Shown: positions 43,603 through 57,533 of the stretch, one piece after another
Layout: each line of letters begins with the position of its first letter
How positions within the stretch are numbered: position 1 is the stretch's first letter
NCBI GenBank assembly: GCA_032622095.1
Contig: CP136068.1
Coordinates: forward strand, 62,888,025 to 62,952,024
Reading direction: 5' to 3'
Origin: Siphonodentalium dalli
Lineage: Eukaryota > Mollusca > Scaphopoda > Gadilida > Siphonodentaliidae
Length of the DNA: 64,000 nt
Program-made: the position numbers and the translations under genes
Notes under the pieces: model-generated
The model's database searches: none
Seen by the model: only the letters and a program-made list of their open reading frames with translations
Told to the model about the DNA's origin: nothing

Positions 43603-45741
43603 TTATACCCCCCGCAATGAAGTTAGGGGGGGTATACTGGAGTCAGCTTGTCCGTCCGTCCGTTCGTCGGCGTCGTCCGTCGGCGTCGTCCGTCCGTGGA
43701 CACAAATTTGTCCTGAGTTTTTCTCAGTCGTTTTTTGATCAATTTCCGTGAAACTTGGCACAGACATCAACCACCATGGGAACCTGTGCACCTGCGATTA
43801 TGACGTCTGTTGGACTTTTTTTAGTGGAGTTATCCCCCCTTTTTCGACTTAGAAAATTTTCACAACATGTATACTTTTGTCCGAGCTTTTATTCCTACAT
43901 TTATCTGTCAATTTTTTTAAAACGTGGCACAGATATTTAGTACCATGGGAACTTGTGCATTTGCGATTATGACGTCTGTCCGACATTTTTTGGTGGAGTT
44001 ATCCCCCTTTTTTTATTTAGAAACTTTTTTTGCAACATTCATAATTTTGTCCGAGCTTTTATTCCTACATTTTTATGTTTACCCATACCATGTATGGTAA
44101 ACATAGTGTCGTTGTCCGGATTGACCACTCGTCGTTCGTCCGTCTGTCCGTCCGTCTGTCCGTCTGTCCGTCCGTAGACACTTTACGTGTAATGCGATAA
44201 CTCAAACATTTTCTACCTTATCAAAACCAAATTTTGTATATGGGGTTTTCAGCCCAAAATACAGATCGAGTTCGAATATGGGTTTGATCCGACTTTTTTT
44301 TACAGAGTTATGGAACTTTTTCGACTTAGAATTCACGCATTCTGACATAACTCAAACATTTTTTATCTGATCGGAACCAAATTTGGTATGTGAGTTTCTC
44401 GGCCCAAAATACAGACCGAGTTCGAATATGGGTTTGATCCGACTTTTTTTTACAGAGTTATGGCCCTTTTTTTACTTAGAATTAATTAATTCTGCCATAA
44501 CTCAAACATTTTTTATCTGATTGTAACCAAATATGGTATATGAGGTTCTCAGACCAACATACTGATTGAGTTCGAATATGGGTTTGATCGGATGTTTTTT
44601 AATGGAGTTATGGTCCTTTGACATATAGTTCACACATACTTCGATAAAGCAACCATTTTTCATCTGATAGGAGCCAAATTTGGTATATGAGTTTCTCAAC
44701 TCAAAATACAGAACGAGTTTGAATATGGGTTAGATCCAATTTGTTATACCAGAGATATGGCCCTTTTTCAACTAAGAATTATCCAATTATAACCCAAGTA
44801 ACTTACAATTAATGAATACCTCAGCCTCACAGCTTCTCTGTGAGAGAGATAAAAAGACATGGTTTATTGAGAGTTATTTATAGCCCTCATATGTTCCCTC
44901 TGTATAAGAGACACAAATTAGTGAATTATTGGATAAATTGATTTAGCTATCTTATTAACCACAACTTAATGTGAATTTATTTTACTAGACCAATGGAGCT
45001 CTCTTAAGTCCTTGGATGATGGGACTACATTGGATCAAACAGGGCAGAGATAGGTGATTTAACCCCTTTTACCCATTCCATGTCTTTTAACCTTTTCCAT
45101 TAAATAAATAATTATATTATTTTGATATCTCACATGGCAATTTGCAACAACATGAATAGAACTGCTTATACTATGATAGTGGTGACAGGCTCTAGAGTTT
45201 AGACGTTATATTAACCCTTCTATATTGACTCATACATTCCAATAATTTGTGTTATTACTGGTTATTATGTACATTTGCCATATACTACTTCATATCATAA
45301 CAGTATACTCTATAATTCAACATTAAAAGATTATGATTCTGATTATAACAATTTACTGTCGCCAAGGGATGGGTTAAACATCTGCTGATCGTGATCGGCC
45401 TCTCGTTCAGTCAATGTTTTTTAATCTTGGCACTGATATTTAGTACCATGGGAACCTGTGCACCTGCGATTATGACGTCTGTCCGACATTTTTTGGTGGA
45501 GTTATTGAACTTATTCCCCTTTTACAACTTAGAAATTTTTTCGCAGCATACATAATTTTATCCAAGCTTTTATTCCTATATTTTTCGGTCAATAGGTTTA
45601 AGATTAGGGTTATGGTTGTACACCTGCAATGTGAACTGTTATTTTATTATTTTAACTAAATGTTTACTGACATGTGAAACATCTTAGTATTTTAAAAACA
45701 GGGGGGTATCCGTAGTCCCATTGGGACAGTCACACCTCTAG
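43603..45741 (+). mobile_element. Family D Helentron-like element
   Basis: The 5' hairpin TATACCCCCCGC ... AGGGGGGGTATA is followed by GTCCGTCCGTCCG and (CGTCGGCGTCGTC) units. Monomers contain GGAACCTGTGCACCTGCG, ATTATGACGTCTGT and GAGTTATCCCCC. The 3' end is CAGGGGGGTATCCG (complement of the 5' hairpin), the palindrome GTCCCATTGGGAC and AGTCACACCTCTAG. The empty site is visible at about 11530 and 14020 (GGTTTAAATCAGTCT), giving insertion between A and T in a GGTTTAA|TCAGTC context, with loss or change of one A. A complete family C element is nested at 44074-45406. Confidence 0.75.
44074..45406 (+). mobile_element. Family C Helentron-like element, complete copy 1
   Basis: The 5' palindrome starts TATGTTTACCCATACC and ends GGTATGGTAAACATA-like, followed by GTTGTCCGGATTGACCAC and a (GTCCGTCT)n run. 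Four monomers of about 122 bp contain AACTCAAACATTTTTTATC, GAACCAAATTTGGTATATG, GAGTTCGAATATGGGTTTGA. A unique block and the 3' end GGGATGGGTTAAACATC, CTGATCGTGATCGG, CCTCTCGT follow. It lies inside a family D monomer; the empty form (CTACATTTTTCGGTCAAT, as at 45580 and 36570) shows insertion between two T's with no duplication. About 95 percent similar by eye to 57534-58865. Confidence 0.82.
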
Positions 45742-47249
45742 TTCAGTCTAAAATCAAGAACATGCAAACCACAGATACTCAGAGCTCTATAAGACATGAG
45801 GAAGGTGGCTGCTATCACAGAATGTTCACTTAACACCATTTTGAAGTCACATTGATTATAAAGTAATAAATGAAATGGCAGTGTTAACAAAATCTGATTG
45901 GAATGACAGCTCCTTTGATTAACCCTTTACCCATCAGTGATATGACTAACGTCATTACCTCCAGCCAATGCTGATAGGAGAGAACGTCGCCACCCCAGCC
46001 AACAGAACTTTCTGGTGACGTCAAAGTTATTGGGGAAAAAATGTATTACTAAATTTTATGGTGGCTCTTGTTTTATGAAATTATGTTCATCTGCATGAAT
46101 GGGAGTATTATTTTTTGTGTGAATCCCCCTCCCCCTAGCATGATAGTGTGGTGAATATTTATTAGGTTTTATATTTGTAATTTTTAACAATAAATGTAAT
46201 AAACAAACAAAAGGTAAGTTTTGTTTTATCAACAGATCAATGTGACTTTCAGTTTCAATTTCTCTGTCGGCAAACCACATCACGAAATTGGGTGATTTAT
46301 TAATGTTTAAGCAATGGCTATTTGGTGAAATGAAACATAAAATAAATCATCAAGTGGCATATTAATTCTTGGATAATTACGTGTAAATTCAGTTACAATT
46401 GTCTGCATTATTATTCAAAACCAGTCCAAATTGTACCATCGATTACAACGCACATGTTTTTGTTTACTTTAGTTTGGCACCGGTTTTTAACCGTGACATT
46501 GCAGTCAATACATGTTGTGCAATTAATAATTTAAACAATTCATTCTGCCTACATTGTTTATTACGATCGAGTAAAGTGCTTTCTCTTAGTGAAATTTTGA
46601 GCAATCAATTCAATATAAAATGACAAGACAATGCCGATAAGTAATTTGCGGTAAATGCAGCCTCGCGCACTATTCCGAATTGATTCGCGCACTTTCAATT
46701 TAAAAATAGCCGCGTATGTCTCGTGAACTCTGTGTTCAAATAAAAGTAACTAATGTAATACAATGTCATTTCTTTGATTTTTCACATCATGATATGGCCA
46801 ATTTACTGGAGTATTTCGCAATGTTAAAGCGCAGAGAATAATAATTTTATTAATCGAACGAGAGAACAAAACGGCCGATACACATTTGTCATAAAGTATT
46901 TTATCATTGCTGCTCTGACGTCGGCAAGATTCCCAGATTTGTTCATCGTCGTCAGCTGATCAATAAGTTCAATGACAACACTCGAGAAATGGTCAATTGA
47001 TACTAACACTAAATCTAAGATATATTCTGTTTGAATTTACAATGAATGTCATTTATTTATTACCGAATGGGTAATAATTATAACCATGATAAATGACAGT
47101 CCCCATTGTGCGCCCGACATGACAATAACACGTATTCACAGGTACCGGTACATATTTTGTGCGCACGTTATCAGTGGGCGTTTCTTGGCGGGAGTGTTTT
47201 TTGAATAAAACATTTGGATTGAATCGTGTGTCCATTCCTTGGTATTTTT

Positions 47250-50200
47250 AGCTCAACTTACTTTTGTAAGTTTGAGCTATTGCCATGGCTTGGCGTCCGT
47301 CGTGCGTGTGTCCGTCAACAATTTCCTTTGGCGCGGGCTACAGGTCGTACCTTTGGTCTGATCTTTGTGAAATTTTGCATGAATGTTGACATTGACATGT
47401 AGATGGGAACGAGTCATTTTGGGGTCATTCTGCCAAAAAACATGGCCACTGGTGGCCATCTTGGATTTCAAAATTCAATCCATTGGCGCGGGCTACAGGT
47501 CGTACTGTTCGTTTGATAGATGGGAACGAGTCATTTTGGGGTCGTTCGGCCAAAAAACATGGCCGCCAGCAGCCATCTTGGATTTTACTCTTTGCATGAC
47601 TAAATCCTTTGGCGCAGGCTACAGGTCGTAGTTTTGATCAGAACTTCATCAAATTTGTCATGGATGTTAACAATGAAATGTGGATGGGAACGAGTCATTT
47701 TGGGGTTGTTCGGCCAAAAAACATGGCCGCCAGCAGCCATCTTGGATTTTACTCTTTGCATGACTAAATCCTTTGGCGCGGGCTACAGGTCGTACCTATG
47801 GTCTGATCTTTATGAATTTTGTCATGAATGTTGACATTGACATGTAGATGGGAACGAGTCATTTTGGGGTCATTCGGCCAAAAAACATGGCCGCTGGTGG
47901 CCATTTTGGATTTCAAAATTCAATCCATTGGCGCGGGCTACAGGTCGTGCTGTTCGTCTGATCATCATGAAATTTGTCATGGATGTTAATATTGACATGT
48001 AGATGGGAACGAGTGATTTTGGGGTTGTTCGGCCAAAAAACATGGCCGCCAGCAGCCATCTTGGATTTTACTCTTTGCATGACTAAATCCTTTGGCGCGG
48101 GTTACAGGTCGTACCTTTGGTCTGACCTTTATGAAATTTGTCATGAATATTGATATTGACATGTATATGGGAACGAGTCATTTTGGGGTCGTTCGGCCAA
48201 AAAACATGGCCGCCAGAAGCCATCTTGGATTTTACTCTTTCAATGACTAAATCCTTTGGCGCGGGTTACAGGTCGTACCTTTGGTCTGACCTTTATGAAA
48301 TTTGTCATGAATATTGATATTGACATGTATATGGGAACGAGTCATTTTGGGGTCATACGGCCAAAAAACATGGCCGCTGGCAGCCATCCATTGGCTCGGG
48401 CTACAGGTCGTACTGTTTGTCTGATCATCATGATATTTATCATGGATGTTAATATTAACATGTAGATGGGAACGAGTCATTTTGGGGTCGTTTGGCTAAA
48501 AAACATATCCGCCAGCAGCCATATTGGATTTTACTCTTTGCATGAATAAATCCTTTGGTGCGGGCTACAGGTCGTAGCTTTGGTCAGAACTTCAAGAATT
48601 TGTCATGTATGTTAACAATGACATGTAGATGGGAAACGAGTCATTTTGGGGTCGTTCAGCCGAAAAACATGGCCGCCAGCAGCCATCTTGGATTTTACTC
48701 TTTGCATGACTAAATCCTTTGGCGCGGGCTACAGGTCATACCTATGGTCTGATCTTTATGAATTTTGTCATGAATGTTGACATTTGGGGTCATTCGGCCA
48801 AAAAACATGGCCGCTGGTGGCCATTTTGGATTTAAAAATTCAATCCATTGGCGCGGGCTACAGGTCGTGCTGTTCGTCTGATCATCATGAAATTTGTCAT
48901 GGATGTTAATATTGACATGTAGATGGGAACGAGTGATTTTGGGGTCGTTCAGCCAAAAAATATGGCCGCCAGCAGCCATCATGGATTTTACTCTTTGCAT
49001 GACTAAATCCTTTGGCGCGGGCTACCGGTCGTACCTGTGGTCTGATCTTTATGAATTATGTCATGAATGTTGACATTGACATGTAGATGGGGACGAGTCA
49101 TTTTGGGGTCATTCGGCCAAAAAACATGGCCGCTGGTGGCCATTTTGTATTTCAAAATTCAATCCATTGGCTCGGGCTACAGGTCGTGCTGTTCGTCTGA
49201 TCATCATGAAATTTGTCATGGATGTTAATACTGACATGTAGATGGGAACGAGTGATTTTGGGGTTGTTCGGCCAAAAAACATGGCCGCCAGCAGCCATCT
49301 TGGATTTTACTCTTTGCATGACTAAATCCTTTGGCGCAGGCTACAGGTCGTAGTTTTGATCAGAACTTCATCAAATTTGTCATGGATGTTAACAATGAAA
49401 TGTGGATGGGAACGAGTCATTTTGGGGTTGTTCGGCCAAAAAACATGGCCGCCAGCAGCCATCTTGGATTTTACTCTTTGCATGACTAAATCCTTTGGCG
49501 CGGGCTACAGGTCGTACCTATGGTCTGATCTTTATGAATTTTGTCATGAATGTTGACATTGACATGTAGATGGGAACGAGTCATTTTGGGGTCATTCGGC
49601 CAAAAAACATGGCCGCTGGTGGCCATTTTGGATTTCAAAATTCAATCCATTGGCGCGGGCTACAGGTCGTGCTGTTCGTCTGATCATCATGAAATTTGTC
49701 ATGGATGTTAATATTGACATGTAGATGGGAACGAGTGATTTTGGGGTTGTTCGGCCAAAAAACATGGCCGCCAGCAGCCATCTTGGATTTTACTCTTTGC
49801 ATGACTAAATCCTTTGGCGCGGGTTACAGGTCGTACCTTTGGTCTGACCTTTATGAAATTTGTCATGAATATTGATATTGACATGTATATGGGAACGAGT
49901 CATTTTGGGGTCGTTCGGCCAAAAAACATGGCCGCCAGAAGCCATCTTGGATTTTACTCTTTCAATGACTAAATCCTTTGGCGCGGGTTACAGGTCGTAC
50001 CTTTGGTCTGACCTTTATGAAATTTGTCATGAATATTGATATTGACATGTATATGGGAACGAGTCATTTTGGGGTCATACGGCCAAAAAACATGGCCGCT
50101 GGCAGCCATCCATTGGCTCGGGCTACAGGTCGTACTGTTTGTCTGATCATCATGATATTTATCATGGATGTTAATATTAACATGTAGATGGGAACGAGTC

Positions 50201-53200
50201 ATTTTGGGGTCGTTTGGCTAAAAAACATATCCGCCAGCAGCCATATTGGATTTTACTCTTTGCATGAATAAATCCTTTGGTGCGGGCTACAGGTCGTAGC
50301 TTTGGTCAGAACTTCAAGAATTTGTCATGTATGTTAACAATGACATGTAGATGGGAAACGAGTCATTTTGGGGTCGTTCAGCCGAAAAACATGGCCGCCA
50401 GCAGCCATCTTGGATTTTACTCTTTGCATGACTAAATCCTTTGGCGCGGGCTACAGGTCATACCTATGGTCTGATCTTTATGAATTTTGTCATGAATGTT
50501 GACATTTGGGGTCATTCGGCCAAAAAACATGGCCGCTGGTGGCCATTTTGGATTTAAAAATTCAATCCATTGGCGCGGGCTACAGGTCGTGCTGTTCGTC
50601 TGATCATCATGAAATTTGTCATGGATGTTAATATTGACATGTAGATGGGAACGAGTGATTTTGGGGTCGTTCAGCCAAAAAATATGGCCGCCAGCAGCCA
50701 TCATGGATTTTACTCTTTGCATGACTAAATCCTTTGGCGCGGGCTACCGGTCGTACCTGTGGTCTGATCTTTATGAATTATGTCATGAATGTTGACATTG
50801 ACATGTAGATGGGGACGAGTCATTTTGGGGTCATTCGGCCAAAAAACATGGCCGCTGGTGGCCATTTTGTATTTCAAAATTCAATCCATTGGCTCGGGCT
50901 ACAGGTCGTGCTGTTCGTCTGATCATCATGAAATTTGTCATGGATGTTAATACTGACATGTAGATGGGAACGAGTGATTTTGGGGTTGTTCGGCCAAAAA
51001 ACATGGCCGCCAGCAGCCATCTTGGATTTTACTCTTTGCATGACTAAATCCTTTGGCGCAGGCTACAGGTCGTAGTTTTGATCAGAACTTCATCAAATTT
51101 GTCATGGATGTTAACAATGAAATGTGGATGGGAACGAGTCATTTTGGGGTTGTTCGGCCAAAAAACATGGCCGCCAGCAGCCATCTTGGATTTTACTCTT
51201 TGCATGACTAAATCCTTTGGCGCGGGCTACAGGTCGTACCTATGGTCTGATCTTTATGAATTTTGTCATGAATGTTGACATTGACATGTAGATGGGAACG
51301 AGTCATTTTGGGGTCATTCGGCCAAAAAACATGGCCGCTGGTGGCCATCTTGGATTTCAAAATTCAATCCATTGGCGCGGGCTACAGGTCGTGCTGTTCG
51401 TCTGATCATCATGAAATTTGTCATGGATGTTAATATTGACATGTAGATGGGAACGAGTGATTTTGGGGTTGTTCGGCCAAAAAACATGGCCGCCAGCAGC
51501 CATCTTGGATTTTACTCTTTGCATGACTAAATCCTTTGGCGCGGGTTACAGGTCGTACCTTTGGTCTGACCTTTATGAAATTTGTCATGAATATTGATAT
51601 TGACATGTATATGGGAACGAGTCATTTTGGGGTCGTTCGGCCAAAAAACATGGCCGCCAGAAGCCATCTTGGATTTTACTCTTTCAATGACTAAATCCTT
51701 TGGCGCGGGTTACAGGTCGTACCTTTGGTCTGACCTTTATGAAATTTGTCATGAATATTGATATTGACATGTATATGGGAACGAGTCATTTTGGGGTCAT
51801 ACGGCCAAAAAACATGGCCGCTGGCAGCCATCCATTGGCTCGGGCTACAGGTCGTACTGTTTGTCTGATCATCATGATATTTATCATGGATGTTAATATT
51901 AACATGTAGATGGGAACGAGTCATTTTGGGGTCGTTTGGCTAAAAAACATATCCGCCAGCAGCCATATTGGATTTTACTCTTTGCATGAATAAATCCTTT
52001 GGTGCGGGCTACAGGTCGTAGCTTTGGTCAGAACTTCAAGAATTTGTCATGTATGTTAACAATGACATGTAGATGGGAAACGAGTCATTTTGGGGTCGTT
52101 CAGCCGAAAAACATGGCCGCCAGCAGCCATCTTGGATTTTACTCTTTGCATGACTAAATCCTTTGGCGCGGGCTACAGGTCATACCTATGGTCTGATCTT
52201 TATGAATTTTGTCATGAATGTTGACATTTGGGGTCATTCGGCCAAAAAACATGGCCGCTGGTGGCCATTTTGGATTTAAAAATTCAATCCATTGGCGCGG
52301 GCTACAGGTCGTGCTGTTCGTCTGATCATCATGAAATTTGTCATGGATGTTAATATTGACATGTAGATGGGAACGAGTGATTTTGGGGTCGTTCAGCCAA
52401 AAAATATGGCCGCCAGCAGCCATCATGGATTTTACTCTTTGCATGACTAAATCCTTTGGCGCGGGCTACCGGTCGTACCTGTGGTCTGATCTTTATGAAT
52501 TATGTCATGAATGTTGACATTGACATGTAGATGGGGACGAGTCATTTTGGGGTCATTCGGCCAAAAAACATGGCCGCTGGTGGCCATTTTGTATTTCAAA
52601 ATTCAATCCATTGGCTCGGGCTACAGGTCGTGCTGTTCGTCTGATCATCATGAAATTTGTCATGGATGTTAATACTGACATGTAGATGGGAACGAGTGAT
52701 TTTGGGGTTGTTCGGCCAAAAAACATGGCCGCCAGCAGCCATCTTGGATTTTACTCTTTGCATGACTAAATCCTTTGGCGCAGGCTACAGGTCGTAGTTT
52801 TGATCAGAACTTCATCAAATTTGTCATGGATGTTAACAATGAAATGTGGATGGGAACGAGTCATTTTGGGGTTGTTCGGCCAAAAAACATGGCCGCCAGC
52901 AGCCATCTTGGATTTTACTCTTTGCATGACTAAATCCTTTGGCGCGGGCTACAGGTCGTACCTATGGTCTGATCTTTATGAATTTTGTCATGAATGTTGA
53001 CATTGACATGTAGATGGGAACGAGTCATTTTGGGGTCATTCGGCCAAAAAACATGGCCGCTGGTGGCCATCTTGGATTTCAAAATTCAATCCATTGGCGC
53101 GGGCTACAGGTCGTGCTGTTCGTCTGATCATCATGAAATTTGTCATGGATGTTAATATTGACATGTAGATGGGAACGAGTGATTTTGGGGTTGTTCGGCC

Positions 53201-55480
53201 AAAAAACATGGCCGCCAGCAGCCATCTTGGATTTTACTCTTTGCATGACTAAATCCTTTGGCGCGGGTTACAGGTCGTACCTTTGGTCTGACCTTTATGA
53301 AATTTGTCATGAATATTGATATTGACATGTATATGGGAACGAGTCATTTTGGGGTCGTTCGGCCAAAAAACATGGCCGCCAGAAGCCATCTTGGATTTTA
53401 CTCTTTCAATGACTAAATCCTTTGGCGCGGGTTACAGGTCGTACCTTTGGTCTGACCTTTATGAAATTTGTCATGAATATTGATATTGACATGTATATGG
53501 GAACGAGTCATTTTGGGGTCATACGGCCAAAAAACATGGCCGCTGGCAGCCATCCATTGGCTCGGGCTACAGGTCGTACTGTTTGTCTGATCATCATGAT
53601 ATTTATCATGGATGTTAATATTAACATGTAGATGGGAACGAGTCATTTTGGGGTCGTTTGGCTAAAAAACATATCCGCCAGCAGCCATATTGGATTTTAC
53701 TCTTTGCATGAATAAATCCTTTGGTGCGGGCTACAGGTCGTAGCTTTGGTCAGAACTTCAAGAATTTGTCATGTATGTTAACAATGACATGTAGATGGGA
53801 AACGAGTCATTTTGGGGTCGTTCAGCCGAAAAACATGGCCGCCAGCAGCCATCTTGGATTTTACTCTTTGCATGACTAAATCCTTTGGCGCGGGCTACAG
53901 GTCATACCTATGGTCTGATCTTTATGAATTTTGTCATGAATGTTGACATTTGGGGTCATTCGGCCAAAAAACATGGCCGCTGGTGGCCATTTTGGATTTA
54001 AAAATTCAATCCATTGGCGCGGGCTACAGGTCGTGCTGTTCGTCTGATCATCATGAAATTTGTCATGGATGTTAATATTGACATGTAGATGGGAACGAGT
54101 GATTTTGGGGTCGTTCAGCCAAAAAATATGGCCGCCAGCAGCCATCATGGATTTTACTCTTTGCATGACTAAATCCTTTGGCGCGGGCTACCGGTCGTAC
54201 CTGTGGTCTGATCTTTATGAATTATGTCATGAATGTTGACATTGACATGTAGATGGGGACGAGTCATTTTGGGGTCATTCGGCCAAAAAACATGGCCGCT
54301 GGTGGCCATTTTGTATTTCAAAATTCAATCCATTGGCTCGGGCTACAGGTCGTGCTGTTCGTCTGATCATCATGAAATTTGTCATGGATGTTAATACTGA
54401 CATGTAGATGGGAACGAGTGATTTTGGGGTTGTTCGGCCAAAAAACATGGCCGCCAGCAGCCATCTTGGATTTTACTCTTTGCATGACTAAATCCTTTGG
54501 CGCAGGCTACAGGTCGTAGTTTTGATCAGAACTTCATCAAATTTGTCATGGATGTTAACAATGAAATGTGGATGGGAACGAGTCATTTTGGGGTTGTTCG
54601 GCCAAAAAACATGGCCGCCAGCAGCCATCTTGGATTTTACTCTTTGCATGACTAAATCCTTTGGCGCGGGCTACAGGTCGTACCTTTGGTCTGACCTTTA
54701 TGAAATTTGTCACGAATATTGATATTGACATGTATATGGGAACGAGTCATTTTGGGGTCATACGGCCAAAAAACATGGCCGCTGGCAGCCATCTTGGATT
54801 TCAAAATTCAATCCATTGGCTCGGGCTACAGGTCGTACTGTTTGTCTGATCATCATGATATTTATCATGGATGTTAATATTAACATGTAGATGGGAACGA
54901 GTCATTTTGGGGTCGTTTGGCTAAAAAACATGTCCGCCAGCAGCCATATTGGATTTTACTCTTTGCATGAATAAATCCTTTGGTGCGGGCTACAGGTCGT
55001 AGCTTTGGTCAGAACTTCAAGAATTTGTTATGTATGTTAACAATGACATGTAGATGGGAAACGAGTCATTTTGGGGTCGTTCAGCCGAAAAACATGGCCG
55101 CCAGCAGCCATCTTGGATTTTACTCTTTGCATGACTAAATCCGTTGGCACAGGCTACAGGTCATACCTTTGATCAGATCATTATGAGATTTGTAAAGGCT
55201 GTAGATGGGAACAAGTCATTTTGGGGTAATTCGGAAAAAAACATGGCTGCCGGTGGCCATTTTAGAATTTACTCTTTGCATCAATAAATCCTTTGGCACA
55301 TCATAATCACCACATCCCTGATCCGATCATTATGAAACCTGTTATGAATGTTGATATTGACATGTACATCTAGTCTTACTCAGACATTTCAATTAGCACT
55401 TTTCCAATTCCTCCATTTACTGTCGACCATTAAATTATTCCCCTACCTAAGTTGAGCTACAGTGTCATTGACACTTTCAT
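47250..55480 (+). mobile_element. Family A Helentron-like element with giant array
   Basis: The 5' hairpin AGCTCAACTTAC / GTAAGTTTGAGCT is followed by CCATGGCTTGGCGTCCGTCG, GTGTCCGTCAACAATTTCC and more than fifty monomers of about 157 bp. The end is ACCTAAGTTGAGCTACAGTG, TCATTGACAC, TTTCAT. Length is 8.2 kb against 0.5-2.4 kb for other copies, due to the higher-order repeat. Comparison with 28020-28090 (inverted copy of the flank) shows the target GGTATTTTT|CG, so insertion was between T's without duplication. No protein is encoded; the 60-96 codon frames recur with the array and are not genes. Confidence 0.85.
47540..54680 (+). repeat. 1722-bp higher-order tandem repeat, about 4.1 copies
   Basis: Landmarks recur at exactly 1722-bp steps (for example 47634, 49356, 51078, 52800, 54522). 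Each unit holds eleven family A monomers of about 142-165 bp, one of them shortened (48781: GACATTTGGGGTC). The units are near identical, whereas the monomers inside a unit differ considerably. At 47905/49627 the base is T and at 51349/53071 it is C (CCATtTTGG versus CCATcTTGG), so units 1-2 and 3-4 pair. This is the pattern of alpha-satellite-like amplification by unequal exchange, or of rolling-circle amplification. An assembly error in copy number is also possible. Confidence 0.92.
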
Positions 55481-57533
55481 TCGTTTATATTGTGGAGAAT
55501 ATAATCAAGATTATGTATTTGTCAATGCGCTTTAACAACATAATTTATTTGGGTATTAATCTGGGCAATCCCCGTGCCCACAATGTTGGGCTGAATTGGC
55601 ATGACGTTGGGACTTGTAACTCATTCTTCTACAATGCGTGAACAGAAAATCTAAAATCTTTGTCGAACTTTCCGATCAAAACTTTATTGAATTGTCAAGA
55701 TTGTTCACTCAATGTATTAAAATAAAATATTATTCATATGGTCCTGTGATGAATGAGGGGGGGAATCAAATTTCCAAACAATTTTATCAATAATACTCAA
55801 TATAAAATTAGCAAGACAGTCAGCTGAGATAGTTCTTAAGATGAAGATAACGAAATACGTTCAACCATTATTTTTGAAAATGGCGTGTCACGTTGTGTGC
55901 GTTTTCACGGCTCCATGCATTGGCACAAGCATTTCAAATAAAACATAAACCAAGTTTTACGTAGTCATTTCTGTGATTTTTCACATCACAATTTGGCGAA
56001 TTTACCAGAGGATATCCCTAAGTTAACGCGCAGTGAAAATAAACTTTAGCAATTGCACAAGAACAATATATTCACCACTCACAACAACTCCTTCCATATA
56101 ACTCACGAACGTAATGCGTACGTACTTCGAACTTGACCCAGTTAATTGCGATATATCTTGGCACATTTACATGCGCAGATCATGTGCATCTCACATTGTC
56201 GTTTGAAAAAATATTGAATGACCAATAATGTCGATAATAGTACTTTCTCTTCGTGAATATTTGATATGCCAAACTTAATTGATACTCTTAAGTAGCTAGA
56301 CAACTTGTTGACGAAATATACTAAAAATAAATCACATTGAGACACTGGCGTTACCTTGACCTTGATGTAATGATGATGCAATCTCCGATCACAGTTAGTG
56401 TCATAACACAATGTATGTACACAGTTAAACTACCGGTAATCGAATTATTGTTTGGTATATGTTCAACTTGTAACAAAGGACATACCGATAGTGCAATTTT
56501 ATTCGTTTAAATGATAAATATCTCTTGAAAAATTATTGGTAATTATAAGATTGAAATTCGCGCCCAGCTTCGATGGAAGCACGTGTTCAGAAATTGGTAA
56601 ATGTGCTGTTTCATCTGAAGCTTCTAATTAGTTCCCTGCATTGCTATTCAATACATTTAAAAAAAAATATATTAAATATTCGACATAAATGATTGAACTT
56701 AGTTAATATTCTTAGTTAATATCTTACTTAATATTCTTAGTTAATATAAACAAATTAAATATTAATATTTGTTATCGTCATGTGACTTGTCACAAATGAA
56801 CAGGGAAAATATCCCAGTTACGCAAACGTTACGCTGAGAGTTTCGCTTATCTGTGATCGATTTAGGGCTAGGAAAATATGTTTATATTGCACTATTTGGA
56901 AATAAAAATCACTATCTAAGAAATAATACATAATCCAATATAAATCTCAATTTCAAGTTGTCGGATTCCACGTAGTTTGCCCTCGCGACCTTACATAACA
57001 CAATCAACAAGGTGAAGCGTCTATGACAAGAGTCGACAACGCGAAGATTTTGTTGTTGGAAATACAAGTTATCTTGAAAAGGTTTACATGGTGAAAATCT
57101 TTATAATATTAATCAAATATACCAAATAATTTGAAAGATAGCTATATTATGATCTCAGCTTTCTATAGATACTAATAATGTTGGTCTTTGATTTGCTAAA
57201 AACGCTGAAATATGATGCCAAACAGAGAGTAACAATATACATTTTTTACTGCCGACAAATGCCGTTCTGACGGCAGACCTGGATGCCGAGAAATGACGGC
57301 AGACCTGGATGCCGAGAAATGCCGACGTGATGGGTAAAGGGTTAATACCCTAAAATTATCTACCTGTTAGAGAGTTTGTATATAAATGACCTATGGCTTA
57401 TGATAATAAACTCCCAAGGCCAAGTGTGAATGATGAATCTGACAGTTAGGCCAGTTAAACTAAATACCTGTTTTCTCAGGCAATTACATATGAGAAACTG
57501 GATGAGAAAGAAGGAGGCATTTTTATGTTTACC

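Larger units (their letters stand above)
45919..57345. mobile_element. piggyBac-like insertion, 11.4 kb with nested array
   Basis: The duplicated target TTAA (45919-45922 and 57342-57345) flanks perfect 14-bp inverted ends CCCTTTACCCATCA / TGATGGGTAAAGGG. A TTAA target with CCC-starting TIRs is the signature of the piggyBac superfamily. The uninterrupted host sequence is present near 11718 (CAGCTCCTTTGATTAATAAC). Near the right end a 26-bp unit (GACGGCAGACCTGGATGCCG...) is repeated twice. No transposase is recognisable in the 3.2 kb not occupied by the family A array. 46400-47249 and 55480-56350 contain diverged related blocks (GATTTTTCACATCA occurs in both). Most of the length comes from the nested element at 47250-55480. 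Confidence 0.85.

Noticed and set aside
47540-54680. CRISPR-like array
   Set aside because: The repeats are about 157 bp with no short unique spacers, and the context is an animal intron.
47277-54849. Many recurring frames of 62-96 codons in the family A array (both strands), some identical in four copies
   Set aside because: They repeat because the DNA repeats at 1722 bp. They differ between monomers by frameshifts, have no domain, and both strands are open equally.
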